Below are positions 24,871 through 43,139 of a stretch of 64,000 bases of DNA, in pieces. This DNA is from Symbiodinium natans (lineage: Eukaryota > Sar > Dinophyceae > Suessiales > Symbiodiniaceae), in the NCBI GenBank assembly GCA_905221605.1, contig CAJNDS010002526.1, positions 1-64,000 on the forward strand. Reading direction: 5' to 3'. The notes below the pieces were generated by a model, which worked only from the letters and a program-made list of their open reading frames with translations, ran no database searches and was not told the DNA's origin. Position 1 is the first letter of the stretch, and the number at the start of each line of letters is the position of its first letter. Made by a program: the position numbers and the translations under genes.

Positions 24871-26436
24871 TTACCAGGCTCCGAGGCTCCAGCCCTTGTG
24901 CTTTTTGGTCTTAGCAGTGGGCTCAATGGCTAAGCTCAAAGACATCAGCCCGAATGAAAGCCAAGCCGTGTACTTTCTTCTTGCTTTTCTTCTTCTTTTT
25001 CTTATCCTTTTTTGCATCCTGGGCCGAACAAGCCTGCCAAAAGCTTCCCTAAGCATACACTGACAGCTGTTATGGGTGCCTTCTTGGCCTTCTTCGAGTC
25101 TTTCTTCTTTGCTTTTTGATTGCCTCTGAACGAACCCCAGCAGCCGAATCTCTGCGCTGCACTGGTGAATGCCAAGGCGGAAGCACCTTCATTGACAGCT
25201 TCAGCTTCGTGATTCTCGTCATCACTTGGCGCGTCGATAAACTGATAGACCTTTCCATCCAAGCCCACCCGGGCTTTGTTGCTTGCTCGGTCACGCTCCT
25301 CCTGTTGCAAATCCCTTTTCCGGAAACTTCCAGCTGGAGCTTCTGGGTTCACCTGCACATCAAGGCCCACCCCACTGAAATCACAAATTGCGTGTGCGTG
25401 TTGCAAGTGTCCGGTCCTCGTGATCAGAATCTTCGCGATATGCTAGTGACTCCAAGCTCTCCTTGAAAAGTCCAGCCTGCAAAGGTCATTTTAGCAGGAC
25501 CACTTCTGACATCTCAGGGCTCTGTCTCACTGGCACTGGCGACATCCCAAGAGGAGGGTCGCTTGTGACATTTTGTAAAACATGCACACCGGTTTTGCAG
25601 GTTCACCTTCACAGTGGCCATTTTTTCCGGAGCACCCAGATGTCATTGGCTTCTGCTTGTGGGGAGTTGCAATTCCTGAAATTTCCCTTGCACCGAGGAA
25701 GCCCTCCCGGGAGGGAAATTTCACAAGTGACCCTTTCACAAGTGATTCCAGGCATGTTTGTTGAGAGGTGTAGCAAGTTCAGAAAACCAGATTTCACAGG
25801 TGACCTCCGGGGATCGTACAACTTCTGCTGTCCCCTTTTGTGGCTCAGGGCTTCCAACTCCCGGCCACCCTTTGAGGGTTTCTTCCACTTCCATGCTTTC
25901 ATGGCTTCGAAGTCCCAGTGCCCCTTTTGGTTTCATCTCCCTTTCAGGGCTTGGGGGTTCCAACCCCGGTGCCTCTTTTGGCTTTCGGGCTCTTGAGACT
26001 TAGAGCAACGGTCTAGGGTTTTGAGGTTTAGGGTTCAGCTGAACCCCTCTGTGAGCTGCTTTGAGGTGCAGAACGTCACTTGCCACAAGCGACCCGGACT
26101 GAGATGTCAAAGTGACCCATCCCCCCCGAGAAACTACTTGTGACCCCTCTACCGGCGCTGAAGGTAGCTCGTCTGGACAAGTGCCTTGCTGCCCTTTGCT
26201 TTGATCTGCACTGTTCCAGAATTGGAGGCTTTGGAGGCTTTGGAGGCTTTGGGCGAGTCTGCATACTCGCCCAGGGCAATGCCAGTGACAGCTCCATGGG
26301 TTCGCCCATTCCCGGCACGAGACGAAGACTTCTTTGGAGCTTCATCGGAGACACCCCCGTCGATTTCTTGCTGAATTCGGAGAACGGCGCGGGCAGAGTC
26401 CGATAGCTCATCATCGTCACGATCAGAGGACGGCAT
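24871..26436 (-). CDS. Lysine-rich hypothetical protein, four exons
   Basis: ATG at 26436 begins MPSSDRDDDEL. Exon 1 is about 26436-26155 (acidic start, then KASKASKAS-like short repeats), exon 2 about 25080-25374 (GLDGKVYQFIDAPSDDE, ending in KKDSKKAKK), exon 3 24974-25018 (almost pure Lys), exon 4 24871-24921 (AKTKKHKGW, then TAA). Exon 3 to 4 uses a GTACAC donor; exon 2 to 3 uses GC. The charged, low-complexity composition and the Lys-rich tail would fit a nuclear or nucleic-acid-associated protein, but no domain is recognised. Confidence 0.5.
25500..26110. repeat. Diverged short repeats in the first intron of the Lys-rich gene
   Basis: Repeated words include CACAAGTGA/CAAGTGACC (at least four copies between 25712 and 26148) and a CCCCTTTTG...CAGGGCTT...TTCCAAC block seen twice (about 25830 and 25918). 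Intronic; no coding signal. Confidence 0.5.
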
Positions 26437-27593
26437 TTGAGCTTACAAGCTCAGAACGGGGCGGACGCCACGCCCCTTCTTGTGTTTGAGCTGCACATGC
26501 CGAGGGCCTTGCAACATTCACAAGCTCACCGGGCTATCTATGTGCAATCAATGGCCGTGCGTTGCTGGTCAGCTCGAGGTCAACCGTTTGAAGCAAGGCG
26601 GTGATTGTTTACCACACGAACCCGATTGCGCAGTTCTGCATTGAAGCCGCTGCTTCCTGAATCTGATACTCAGTTACATCTTTTGGCAAGCTGAGATCAA
26701 ACCTCAAAAAGGAGTTAACAACTGAGTAACGTCCAGAAAGGTTCGGCAACTCGGCACTGCTTGAATTGGTGAGACACGCAACTGTGCAAGGATCACACCA
26801 CAATGCCGGAACTTGACACACTTCTTAAGTGGTTTTGCTTGCGGCATGGACCCTCAAACAGCAAGCGCAGTTGTGCGCGACGGCTTGCTTGCGTCGGGTA
26901 CGCTGACGAATTAAAGCAGCGCAAGCTGTGCCGGCCCAGCTATCATGTTCTGAGCCGGTTGAACCAAGTTTGACACCAGTCGTAACATGAAACCAAAAGA
27001 GGACAGAGTATATCACGATGATCACTGCCAAAGCGTGAACTGTTTCTCCCACTGGCACCGAAGCAACTGCAGCACCATTCTAGGAATCATGACCTCACAA
27101 TCGCACATAAAAGCACATAAACGCCATCTCGGCTGAGAGGTTCTGAGGTTCCCCTCGAACCGGTGCAACTCGCTGATTTTGGAGTGAAAGAGCGCTCCTG
27201 GGCTCCGGAAAACTCATTCTCTCTTGACAGAACGCAATGGCGAGCTAAGGTGAGACCGCGAAAACTCAAGACCCAGGTTGTGCAAGCAAAACAACTTGCT
27301 GCAAACACTGCAAAATGTACGAGGCATTGAGTTCGCACGAAGGGAAGCTGCGATTCAAGTGCTCATGATGAGGTGCATGCCGACATGCCTGCTGCCCTGG
27401 CAGGAACACTGCAACAAGCTCTTTATCATGGAGTTGCTCTGTGAAGTGCTGTGAGAAGAGCGCAAAAGCAACGCGGGTCACTGTGTGCCTTGGTCAGCTG
27501 GTGCTGGCCCCTCTCTTTGGCGCGCTCGCCGGCTCGGATTAGTTCCCAGTACAATTCCAGGGGAATGGTCGTCGTCTTGTCAATATGGACCTA

Positions 27594-28300
27594 TCACATG
27601 TCGCAACGAGCCAAGACCGACTGCCAGGACTCTGCCAGGGCTTTTTTGCTGGAATTGTGCAAGCCTCTCGACGGCTTTGCTTTTGAAGCAGCGTCGGTGC
27701 CTTTGGGTCTGTGAGGCCTCAGGGCATTCAGCACATCCTCTCATCAGCTCTAGATTTTACGCGCCAAGACATCGGAGGGCACCCACAGCTTTTCCGACAA
27801 GAAGGTGACTCAGCCTGTCTTTGCTTTTGCAGATGGAACTTGCTTGTCCACTGGTGTTTCCGCTGGAGCTCCATAGCCAGCACACATACACATGAACCTG
27901 CCAGGGCCAAGGCTATCCAGGGCTTCCAAAAGCAGAGAAACACTTGACCGCACTGCATCTCCAACCTCGACAGAAAAGGTGCCAAGATCATGCTGGCAAG
28001 CAATCAATTACACTTTGCTAGCCTCTCAGCTTGACCCACAACCTGGCGGAACCGGTCTGAACCATTCCTCAAGCTGGTGCCTTGCACAGAAGAACCCTGA
28101 CAGTTCCTGACATCGACCGCAGCATAAACTGTGGCAGCTTGTTCTGCAAGTCGTCATTTGATGCCACGCAATTCAGCTTCACATGTGTCAGAAAGTTGCA
28201 ATCGGGCCAATCGCCTCTAGCAACTTCCTGCTGGTAGACAGCATGTCTGTCACTGGAGTCTGCGCACACGCTGTGCTGCATATGCCGCATGAAGACTGCC
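27594..28300 (-). CDS. Unidentified multi-exon gene fragments
   Basis: Protein-like minus-strand exons with plausible splice sites: near 28187-28257 (MLSTSRKLLEAIGPIATF), 27902-27965 (VGDAVRSSVSLLLEALDSL), 27815-27880 (APAETPVDKQVPSAKAK), and a terminal piece ending ALAESWQSVLARCDM with TGA at 27594. Helical and Ala/Lys-rich; no family recognised. It lies between the thiolase and the Lys-rich gene on the same strand. The grouping into one gene is a guess. Confidence 0.33.
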
Positions 28301-28716
28301 ACACAATACTATAAACAGAGCTGATGCTGCTTGCAGACCCTTGGGCCGAACTCCGAACTCCCAAACAGAGCGGAAAACCGTGGGTCACAAGAGGCAAAAG
28401 ACTGGCAAGTGTGTTCAAAGGAGTGCAAATCCAGAAATCTCAAACGTCTTTCAGAGCACTCTGCATGTCAGCTCATCTCGTCTCAATCGAAGCCTTGGGT
28501 TCCTTGGACTCAGAAGCCGACCGCGAACCTGCAAAATGCCAAGCACACATGATGTGTCTCATGTCTGCAGTTCACAGAGCATTCCACAAAACTTGCCCAA
28601 ACAAACATCCCGCCATCCCATTCACAGCGAGCCTGCGGCCTACAGCTTAGAAGTTGGCATCAGCTCGATCTCAGCACACAAACTTCAGCGTCAGCAGAAA
28701 CATCTCTACAACGCTT

Positions 28717-28803
28717 CCACTTCCACACTTCCACTTCCGCACTTCACTTCCACACTTCCACTCTTCCACTTCCACACTTCCACTTCCACACTTCCGAACT
28801 TCC
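28717..28803. repeat. CTTCCACA minisatellite
   Basis: Repeats of CTTCCACTTCCACA units just beyond the last recognised thiolase exon, in its 3' intron or UTR. Confidence 0.85.
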
Positions 28804-28809
28804 GGAGGC

Positions 28810-35540
<6,731 letters not shown>

Positions 35541-36194
35541 CTGGTGCGACGTCTCAGGCTGTTCCGAGCCTCGACGAATCTCCACATTTTTCAAAGCCTT
35601 AGCGCCTTTCGAACTATGCAAAACGCACGAAAAGGCACCTGACAGCCGTCCATTTCTCTTGCCTCCTGCCGTCCTGTCAGAATTTCAGACATCGTGATAG
35701 CATTGCTTGCGCAACAGAACAGTTACCGATCATGTTCAACCGATGTGACAAGAAGGGACAGCATTGCACCTGCAGGCATCCACAATGTAAGCCGTGAACG
35801 GCTTGAAGTCCGCCATCGCACCGCCGGGCAAAAGATCTGAGAGCCAAGCTGGCAGCGCCTGATTAGACTTCAACGAGAGCTGGTTCACATGGTTCCACTG
35901 CTCAGCCGACGCGCGGCAATCGTGCCGCTGCGAAATTCGTGCAACTATGGTGGGTTTTCTTGCAGGAACTTCAAACGGTGTAGACGTCGGCGACGTCTAA
36001 ACAATGCTAGTGACAAGAAACGATGCATGAATCAAGATGAATCAAATGAACCTGACGATGGGATGTCTGTTATGTACAGAAATGCAATTTCCCGATCGTC
36101 GGGTTCCACGGGAGCCACAAAAATGGATATTCGGCAGCCCTCGCCGTGTCTTTGGCTTTGCGTTGCTTAGCCATGCTTAGCCATGCTTTCCAAC

Positions 36195-39133
36195 TCATTT
36201 CTTGAATTGCCTTGAGTTCCTTGACAAGCGAACAGAGTTCCTCTGTCCTGGTGGGAGCTGACTCAGCTTGTTGTCGACCTCCTGACCTCCCACCTGTGCC
36301 AGCATGTATGAGGGCCGCAGGTTGTTTGACAAGCGGCGACTGTTACGGTCACGGGCCGCCAAGGCAGGGTTCCGATCGATGGACGCGGGCTTGTACTTGT
36401 CCCAGATCCGGCCAGCGAACATCTTCACCACATCCAGGAAAAGAAGCCAAGCGATGTCATAGAGCCACACGAGTGCCACATCCATGGGCTCAAGCTTGTC
36501 AACCAGACCAGAGGGTGCCCACAGGCACCAGATGTTGATCAGAATCTGCCCCAGTGCTGTCGAAAAGGTCAACTGCCACGCCGGCATACTTGTGAAGAAG
36601 AAGCTGACTGTGCGTGCCGAGAAGATGAGAATGGCTGATGAGTTGGAGATCTGAAGGAAGATGGTCGTCTCCATGTACTTGTCCATTTCTGTACCCGCCG
36701 AAGTAGCACCGACACTTGCGAAGTAGCCATCGGCATACTTGTCCGAGAGGAAGTAATGGCCACAGGAGACGAGTAGCATTGTTTGAGCAAACATCAGCAT
36801 GCCCATGGAATAGCTCTGCAGAAGCAAACCCAACACAGTGGGAGTCTCGGGCTTCAAGCCTGCGATCTGGTGGTCATACGCAATGGTGACAATCTGCAAA
36901 TCGTGGAACAGCGCCAGGAGGATGATGTAGAGAGCCTTGAAGCGGAGGTTGTAGAAGATGGCAAGGGCGGCCAGGAAGAACACGACCTGCACGGTGATGC
37001 AGATGCGGTAGATCACGTAAGACTTCAACCTGCACCAGGAGAGTGCGACAAGGGGACAGGGATGGCCAGGGAGTGGGAGATGCACGGTTCTCGCTTAAGC
37101 CTCACCACCCTGCCTAACGTGCCTCTAGGTTACCGTGCCGAAGTTTCAAGAGACCTCCACCTCTTGAAGATGCGCCGCGAGATCTGGATGGCTGTGTAGA
37201 TGGGTGAAAGGCCATCTCGTGTCAGCACGATATCGCCGGCAGATTTCGCAGCATCGGTGGCTCCATGCACTGCAATACCAATCTGCGCCTTGGCCAATGC
37301 CGGAGCATCATTGACACCATCCCCAGTCATACCAACCACCAGGCCCTTGTCCTGGAGCACTGACACAACCTCGTGCTTATCCAGAGGCTTGACCTTGGCA
37401 AAACCATCCGCCTGGAGAACAATCAAATCACGGGCATCGCCCGGCGGCTGCAGGCAGTCTGGGGTTCTGATGTCAGTTCCGAGGTCAATCTGCCTGGCAA
37501 GCTCCTTGCCGATGTTGTGATGGTCTCCCGTGATCATTTTCACGGCAACTTGAGACTCCTTGATCTTGCGGATTGTCTCTTTCGTATCATGCCTGGGAGG
37601 ATCCATGATGGGCAAGATGCCAGCAAACTGCATTGGGCCACCGTTCTTGGACACTGCCACACCCAAGGTTTTGAACCCGGAAATACCAAGGTCAGCGTCC
37701 GCCTTGTGAGCCTCCTTGGACATGGCGTCGTAGTTCTCAACAGTCCACTGCTTTCCCTCGTCGTCTGCATTCGTCTTCAGGATGACATCGACCATGCCCT
37801 TGGCGCAAAACCACTTTGTGCCATCCGAGGCGGTGACAGCAGCACACGTTCGCTTCACGATAGGATTGAAGCCCATGAAACCATCCTTGTCCAGGGTGAA
37901 GTCCTTCTGGCGCTTCTCGACTGCTGCATCCACGCTTGAGGCACCTTTCATCTTCGCGTAGGCACGGAGCACGGCTGAATCGATGGGATCATCTTTGTTG
38001 GCATCGTTCGAAGCTAGGGACGCAAACTCCAACACCTGCTCGCGTGTGTACCCGCTGTATGGCTTGGCCGTGTCGTCATAGTACACAGTCATCTGAGCAG
38101 TAGTGAGCGTTCCAGTCTTGTCCGAGCAAAGGACCTTCATTGATGCAATCTCCTCAAGTGCAGTGAGGTGTGTCACGATCCCACCCTCATCTGCAAGCTC
38201 CTTTGCGCCGATGGACAAAGTGACCTTCATGACCATGGGCAGGGCAACCGGCACCGATGCAATCACCAAGGAAAGTGACATTTCAAGCACCTCCGTGATG
38301 GGAACGGATTGTATGAAGAACATGAAGTTGAAGAGAAACGTCACAACAAGCACGGTGATGAGAATGAGCACCTGAGCTGCTTCAATGATCTTCCCTTCGA
38401 ACACGCCAATGTCTTTTCCACCGGCTTCCTGAATGGCTTTTGCGGCTTCACCAATCATCGTGTTGACACCAGTATGACTCACCACTGCCTGGCATTCGCC
38501 GACTTTCAAGATGGATCCGGACCACATCTGTCGACCAGAGAAAGGCTTTCCATCATCATCCTTGCGAGGGACCTTCACCGGCAGCGACTCCCCGGTCAAA
38601 GCTGCTTCGTCAACTTGGCAGGGGTCACCTTCCATCCAGTAGCAGTCAGCTGGCACAATGTCGCCACCACGCATGAAGAGAACATCCCCGGGAACTACTT
38701 GAAGAACCGGGATACTGTCGAATTTGCCGTTTCGCTTCACCGGCATCTTTTTCTCCAGACCAGCCTTCAATGCATCGACCGACGCTTGAGCGTTCATCTC
38801 TTCAAAGAAGCCGAGTGTTCCGTTGGTCAACAACAGAATCATGATGATGGTAAAGTCCGGCCAGTTGTGAATCAAGAAGCACAGCAAGGCGGCACACTCA
38901 ATCATGATTTGCATGGGTCCCGTGAACTGCTTCAAAAACATCTTCCACAGAGGCTCCTTATGCTCGGGCACCTCGTTTAAGCCGTACTTCTTGACAAGCT
39001 CTGCCACTTCGGAATCCGTCAGACCCTTCAACAGTCCTTCTTTGTCGTCATTCAGCTTCGACAGCGCAAATGGTGGTGGGAGTGGCCCTACGGGCGCATC
39101 GTCCATTTTCTGGTAGTCCCCGTTTGCCGTCAT
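36195..39133 (-). CDS. P-type plasma-membrane H+-ATPase (P3A)
   Basis: Electrogenic proton pump that exports H+ using ATP through a phospho-Asp intermediate. Exon 1 is 37161-39133 and exon 2 is 36195-37029; the GT-AG intron 37030-37160 restores IFKRLKSY. The protein is about 935 residues, the usual size. Visible: N-terminal cytosolic segment, membrane helices 1-2 (near residues 75-110), actuator loop with TGES (about 180-183), PVALP in helix 4 (about 295-299), the phosphorylation site DKTGT (Asp near 338), TGDGVNDAPAL in the P domain, and membrane helices 5-10 in exon 2. I chose ATG 39133 (MTANGD) because a pyrimidine-rich AG acceptor lies just upstream; an in-frame ATG at 39205 would add 24 residues. 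The plant-type C-terminal 14-3-3 motif is absent. The 2-kb first exon contrasts with the tiny exons of neighbours. Confidence 0.96.
37030..37160 (-). other. Single intron of the H+-ATPase gene
   Basis: 131-nt GT-AG intron. AGGT occurs at both junctions, so the exact cut is fixed only by the GT-AG rule. It interrupts the transition from the P domain to membrane helix 5. Confidence 0.85.
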
Positions 39134-39139
39134 GTTGTT

Positions 39140-41190
39140 CTCGGCACTCAGCAAGGCAACAAAGACACTACCACTACCTCGCGCGCTGCAAGCCAAATCT
39201 AGCATGACAGCCTCCAACCTTCAGCTCTCCACACGCGACATGCGTTGCTTGACTCTGGAAGCTTCTCGCACCCTCATAAGCGCAGGGGCTGAGCATTTTG
39301 GCTGTCAGGCAAAAGTCCTGTACGCATCCAAGTAATCATCCTTAAACAATCTCGAGACCACGAAGGGCAGAATACAGGAGAAGCGCGAGGCCTCGATGCA
39401 GAACTCGCGCTTCGTCAACAGCACGGTGCTACGACGTGTGCTTTAGATTGAAAAAACCACTTCTCTGAGCCGCGTTCCCACGCCAAAGCCACGCAGTTTG
39501 TGAAGGCCATGGCTGCAGAAGCCGGCGTGCTGTAGGCGTTCTGCAACGGAGATCATGAATCTTCAACTCGCGCCCATTACATCCCATTACAATAGAGCGT
39601 GTTCAGAGCTGTGCAAGCTGTCTGTGACTGCACCTCCCAGTACCACTCTGTTTGGATGACCTGCTCCTGGGCACTCCAGAGAATCTCCAGAACTGCTGCA
39701 CCTCTGCACACGCTCAGTTTGTCTCAGCACTGTTCAGTCTCAGCACGCTTTCCAGCATGTCAGCTTTGCGCCTGCACTAGCACTGGCAACACCCGCTGCA
39801 AGTTGCAGGAGAGCCTTTAATCAAGACACGGCAAGAGCAGCCCAGGCTGATGTACTTTGATGAGCAAGGTTCTCTCCAGGCCTCCTCAGAAAGCCCCAAA
39901 CTAGAGTCCCAAGAATCCCCCTAGGACCGATCGGACCCGAAACCCCGGTCTTGGCACCTTCTTTAGGTCCAAAAGTAAGACCCCCTCTTTTAACTCTAGA
40001 CAAACCCACAAGATCCCACAAGGTAGCTTCCGCAAGACAAACCCAGAAATACGCTCGATAACTTCGCACCTGAGCCGTGAAGACTGCTGTCCAATGCTGG
40101 AAAGATGCCCATCCTAGCCACGCAAGACTCACGCAAAGATGACTTGTGAAAAAACCTGAAACTCGACTGACGTGCCTGCTGTAAGTAAGATCGAAGTCCA
40201 GAAGTTGCGAAGGTCGCGCTTCATTTGAAGGCTTGGAGTGTCTCTCTCCCTGCAACTGACGCGTCATGTCAACTCGTAGAGTCGCACCGCTGCGCAACTG
40301 TGCCTCTTGTTTTGGGGTTCAACAGCACCCGGACCTGTTTCGGTGCCAGGGAGGTGCCGGTAAGCTTCCAAGCGACAACTTGCTGCTAAGCGGCAGTGTT
40401 TCGTCACAAGCCTGGCTCCCTTTCGAAGCAGATCATGGGTCTCACCGCTTAGCAGGTAGGCCTGAAGGGACATCTGCCGAAGGAAACTTCACAAAAACTA
40501 TTGTAGCCTGAAGCAGAAAAGAAGTCAGGCCTTCAATGGCCAAATTGTGTCTTCTTTCCGCCTGATGCCTGACGTCACCAGCGTCTAGGACTTTCAGCAC
40601 AAGTTGTGGCCGAAGACGATGATGCAGTAAGATGCAGTACAAGTGCATCGCCACCTGAACTGCCAAGGTATTGCCGTACCTCTCACATGCTCTCCGTGCA
40701 AAACTCTCCGACGGCTTGTCTTGAATGAATTAAACAAATACAAAGTTAAAGCCACACACTACAGCATGTGTCTGGCAAACATGCTTCAACTTTGCACCTC
40801 CATCAAGGAACCGGCAGCTGCCGCATTGCGGGGGGTTTGTAGCCTTCGCGTGGAACTGTACTTCGGATCCCTACGGACCGGGTGCGGTCTTGCGCTACAA
40901 GCGAGGCTGTTTGGCGCCGGACAGTTGCACGAGAAGCGTGGCTCGCAGCTCCTCTCCTTTGCAACTGTGGAGGATGTAATGCTGCACATTGCTGCACCAC
41001 TTGGTTTGCGGAAAAAGGCCAGTCCTTGCGGCCCAACTTGCCATGGAATGCCCCGAGCCCTCACCAGGCCACTGAGCACCCAGTCCGGAACTGACCGGTC
41101 CTGGCGGGTGGTTCGATGCTCGAAGCAAAAGGTGCACACAGACAGAGCACAACAAGGATGCACTGGGACTCCTGGGATGGACATGCCGAA
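39140..41190. other. Region without recognised genes
   Basis: Upstream of the H+-ATPase start. Six-frame reading gives only weak open frames. A stretch at about 40905-40990 on the minus strand (KGEELRATLLVQLSG) could be an exon of the gene at 42.0-41.2 kb. Confidence 0.5.
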
Positions 41191-41199
41191 ACCACATCC

Positions 41200-42020
41200 A
41201 GGATGATTTTGGCCGCTGCGGCTTTGTGCGTGTCAGAGCTGGTACCCGGAGTGTTCGTCACACTGGCGGGGTCCTCAGAAAAAGCCAGCTGTGCAGACAT
41301 GCCCAGAAAAACGAAGTGAAGCCTCGTAGAAAGCGTCGAAAAGAAGTGGCTCTATCGCCACCAAAGGTGAACCTTTCACAAGCTGAGTGCAAGGCTAAGC
41401 AAAGGCATTGATTGGCACACGGGCCTTGGTCCGTGCCCGGGGCCGAGAAGCTTAGCGCAGCCATACGCCTGGCATGTACTGCAGCATACTGCAGCGCTTG
41501 GTGCTTTCGCCAGCAAGGCAGCTGCCACAGCGGTCCTCTGCGACAGCTGCCCGAGCCTGTCGCAAAGCATCAGTATTCAGAAGCTGACCCGTGCTCCAGC
41601 ATGACACCTGCTTAGAGCTCGCATTCGCTCGTAGTCCAGCAAGACCGGGTCCTGCAACGGAAAAAAGCGATCAAGGCAGCATGACAAAAACCTAACCGAT
41701 ACGAAATGAATCGAAATGATACTACGATTTCCTGAAGCATCTTGAGCGGCTCTTCGTGCATCTTGGCCTTGGCGAAGTTCGGCACCTGACACGAGAAGCC
41801 CTGAGCAGCATTGGAGGCCCCACATACACGAAAGCCTGGTAGGGACCCAAGTGTGCGGTGACCCTCCATGCAAGAAGGTCCAACAGTATTGCGCCTGCAC
41901 AGTTTTTCGCAGGCAATCGTAGATGTCGACAGCAAGAGCAACTTGTCGCGGCCTCCCGGCTTCAACTCCAAATCTCGAAGCCGGTCTGCATCGCGATAGC
42001 GCCACCTGTCCAGCGAGTTG
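41200..42020 (-). CDS. Unidentified multi-exon gene with crisp splice sites
   Basis: Exons: about 41910-42019 (DRWRYRDADRLRDLEL, KPGGRDKLLLLS), 41804-41840 (AFVYVGPPMLLR), 41732-41785 (VPNFAKAKMHEEPLKMLQ, 54 nt), 41608-41651 (DPVLLDYERMRALS), 41469-41556 (ARAAVAEDRCGSC, STKRCSMLQYMP), about 41200-41300 (LAFSEDPASVTNTPGTSS, KAAAAKIILDV). Each inner exon is bracketed by AG and GT/GC. The middle exons are hydrophilic and helical, and the fifth is Cys-rich. No family is recognised; start and stop are unknown. Confidence 0.5.
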
Positions 42021-42059
42021 CAAATTACAAGACTAAACAAAGATACCGCCGAAGTGACG

Positions 42060-42520
42060 CCGCTGCACAGCAGGAAGTGAAGCGGCCTGGCCGCCCAAAG
42101 CAGTGTCCACACCGCGGAGAACCTCCGTGCTCATCAGCGCTCTGTGTCTCAATGTTCCCCGTCCACTCCTACGCTGACTCTGGTCGTGGCTTGGACTGCG
42201 GCGGTCCAAGAAGATATGCGAAGTTTCGGAGAAACGGCGAGCTGAAGCGGCTGGCTTCTTGCGCCTTTTCTGGGTTGCAGCAACATGCCAAGGACCTCTC
42301 AAACCACATTCTGTATGCCACAGGATGTATGTATGTGTTTTGCGAAAAGCATGTTTATTTGCTTTCTGCAAAAACTGTTCTTTCTTCTGCTAGTCGACGC
42401 TGGCTTTGGAGTGTTGACGGGCCACGCGCTTGCTCGATCCCTCACCTTCTCTCCACTTGGTACTGCAACCTCGCTTTTCGGAAGATTCTGCCCACAACAC
42501 AATACGTTCTCGCTTAGGTC
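42060..42520 (-). CDS. Possible basic, Ser/Arg-rich exons
   Basis: Two minus-strand stretches look coding: about 42460-42515 (LPKSEVAVPSGEK before a GTGAGG donor) and 42160-42275 (QKRRKKPAASARRFSETS, RRSPSHDQSQRRSGR). They may be the 5' part of the gene at 42.0-41.2 kb. Confidence 0.28.
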
Positions 42521-42854
42521 CAGGTGTGCATTCCATGGCCGACATGACGAACACGATTGACATCTCCACACTTGAGATTTACGGGAGGCATCTGAACTCG
42601 AAGTTACAGAACCACATGGTAGGAAACTACACACAGCTGGTGTCTAAGCTCAAAGTGATGGAGCCGTCCAGCTGGTGTGTAAACTGGAGTCCAGTCGAGC
42701 ATGCAGTACCTATTCCACATGAAGATCGCATCGCTTTCCCTCATCGGTTTAGAATGCGCATCGCTCATTTTAGGACCGCCCTTCCTCAAGATTCCACAGT
42801 GAGATTTTGGACCAAGCCCAAGTGAGGCTTCGCAGCAACGACCAGCCAGTCAAG

Positions 42855-43110
42855 CTAATACTTGATCCGCCTGAGATCCTTTAGGAGGTTGAGTCTCACT
42901 GCCATCTGGAAGTCTTGCTGCATTGCCTCCAACTGCGATGCCGGAGGCCGTCTCTTGGCTCCCCCTGTCCCCTGTCGGACGGGGGTTGGGGTGGAGCTGC
43001 GAAGCCCGGCAAGCGGCAGCTTTGCAGGATCTTCGAAAGCCATAGAGACATGGAGAAGCGAGACGCATCGTGGCCTGAGGGCCTTCGGGTCCGAAAAAAT
43101 ATCTTGTCTG
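42855..43110 (-). CDS. 3' end of an unidentified gene
   Basis: Open minus-strand frame ending with a natural stop just after LLKDLRRIKY. Before it come AFEDPAKLPLAGLRS, STPTPVRQGTGGAKRR and SQLEAMQQDFQMAVRLN, an amphipathic C-terminal helix. Upstream exons are not identified. Confidence 0.4.
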
Positions 43111-43139
43111 CATTTCTGCTCAGTGGATCGTAACATGGC

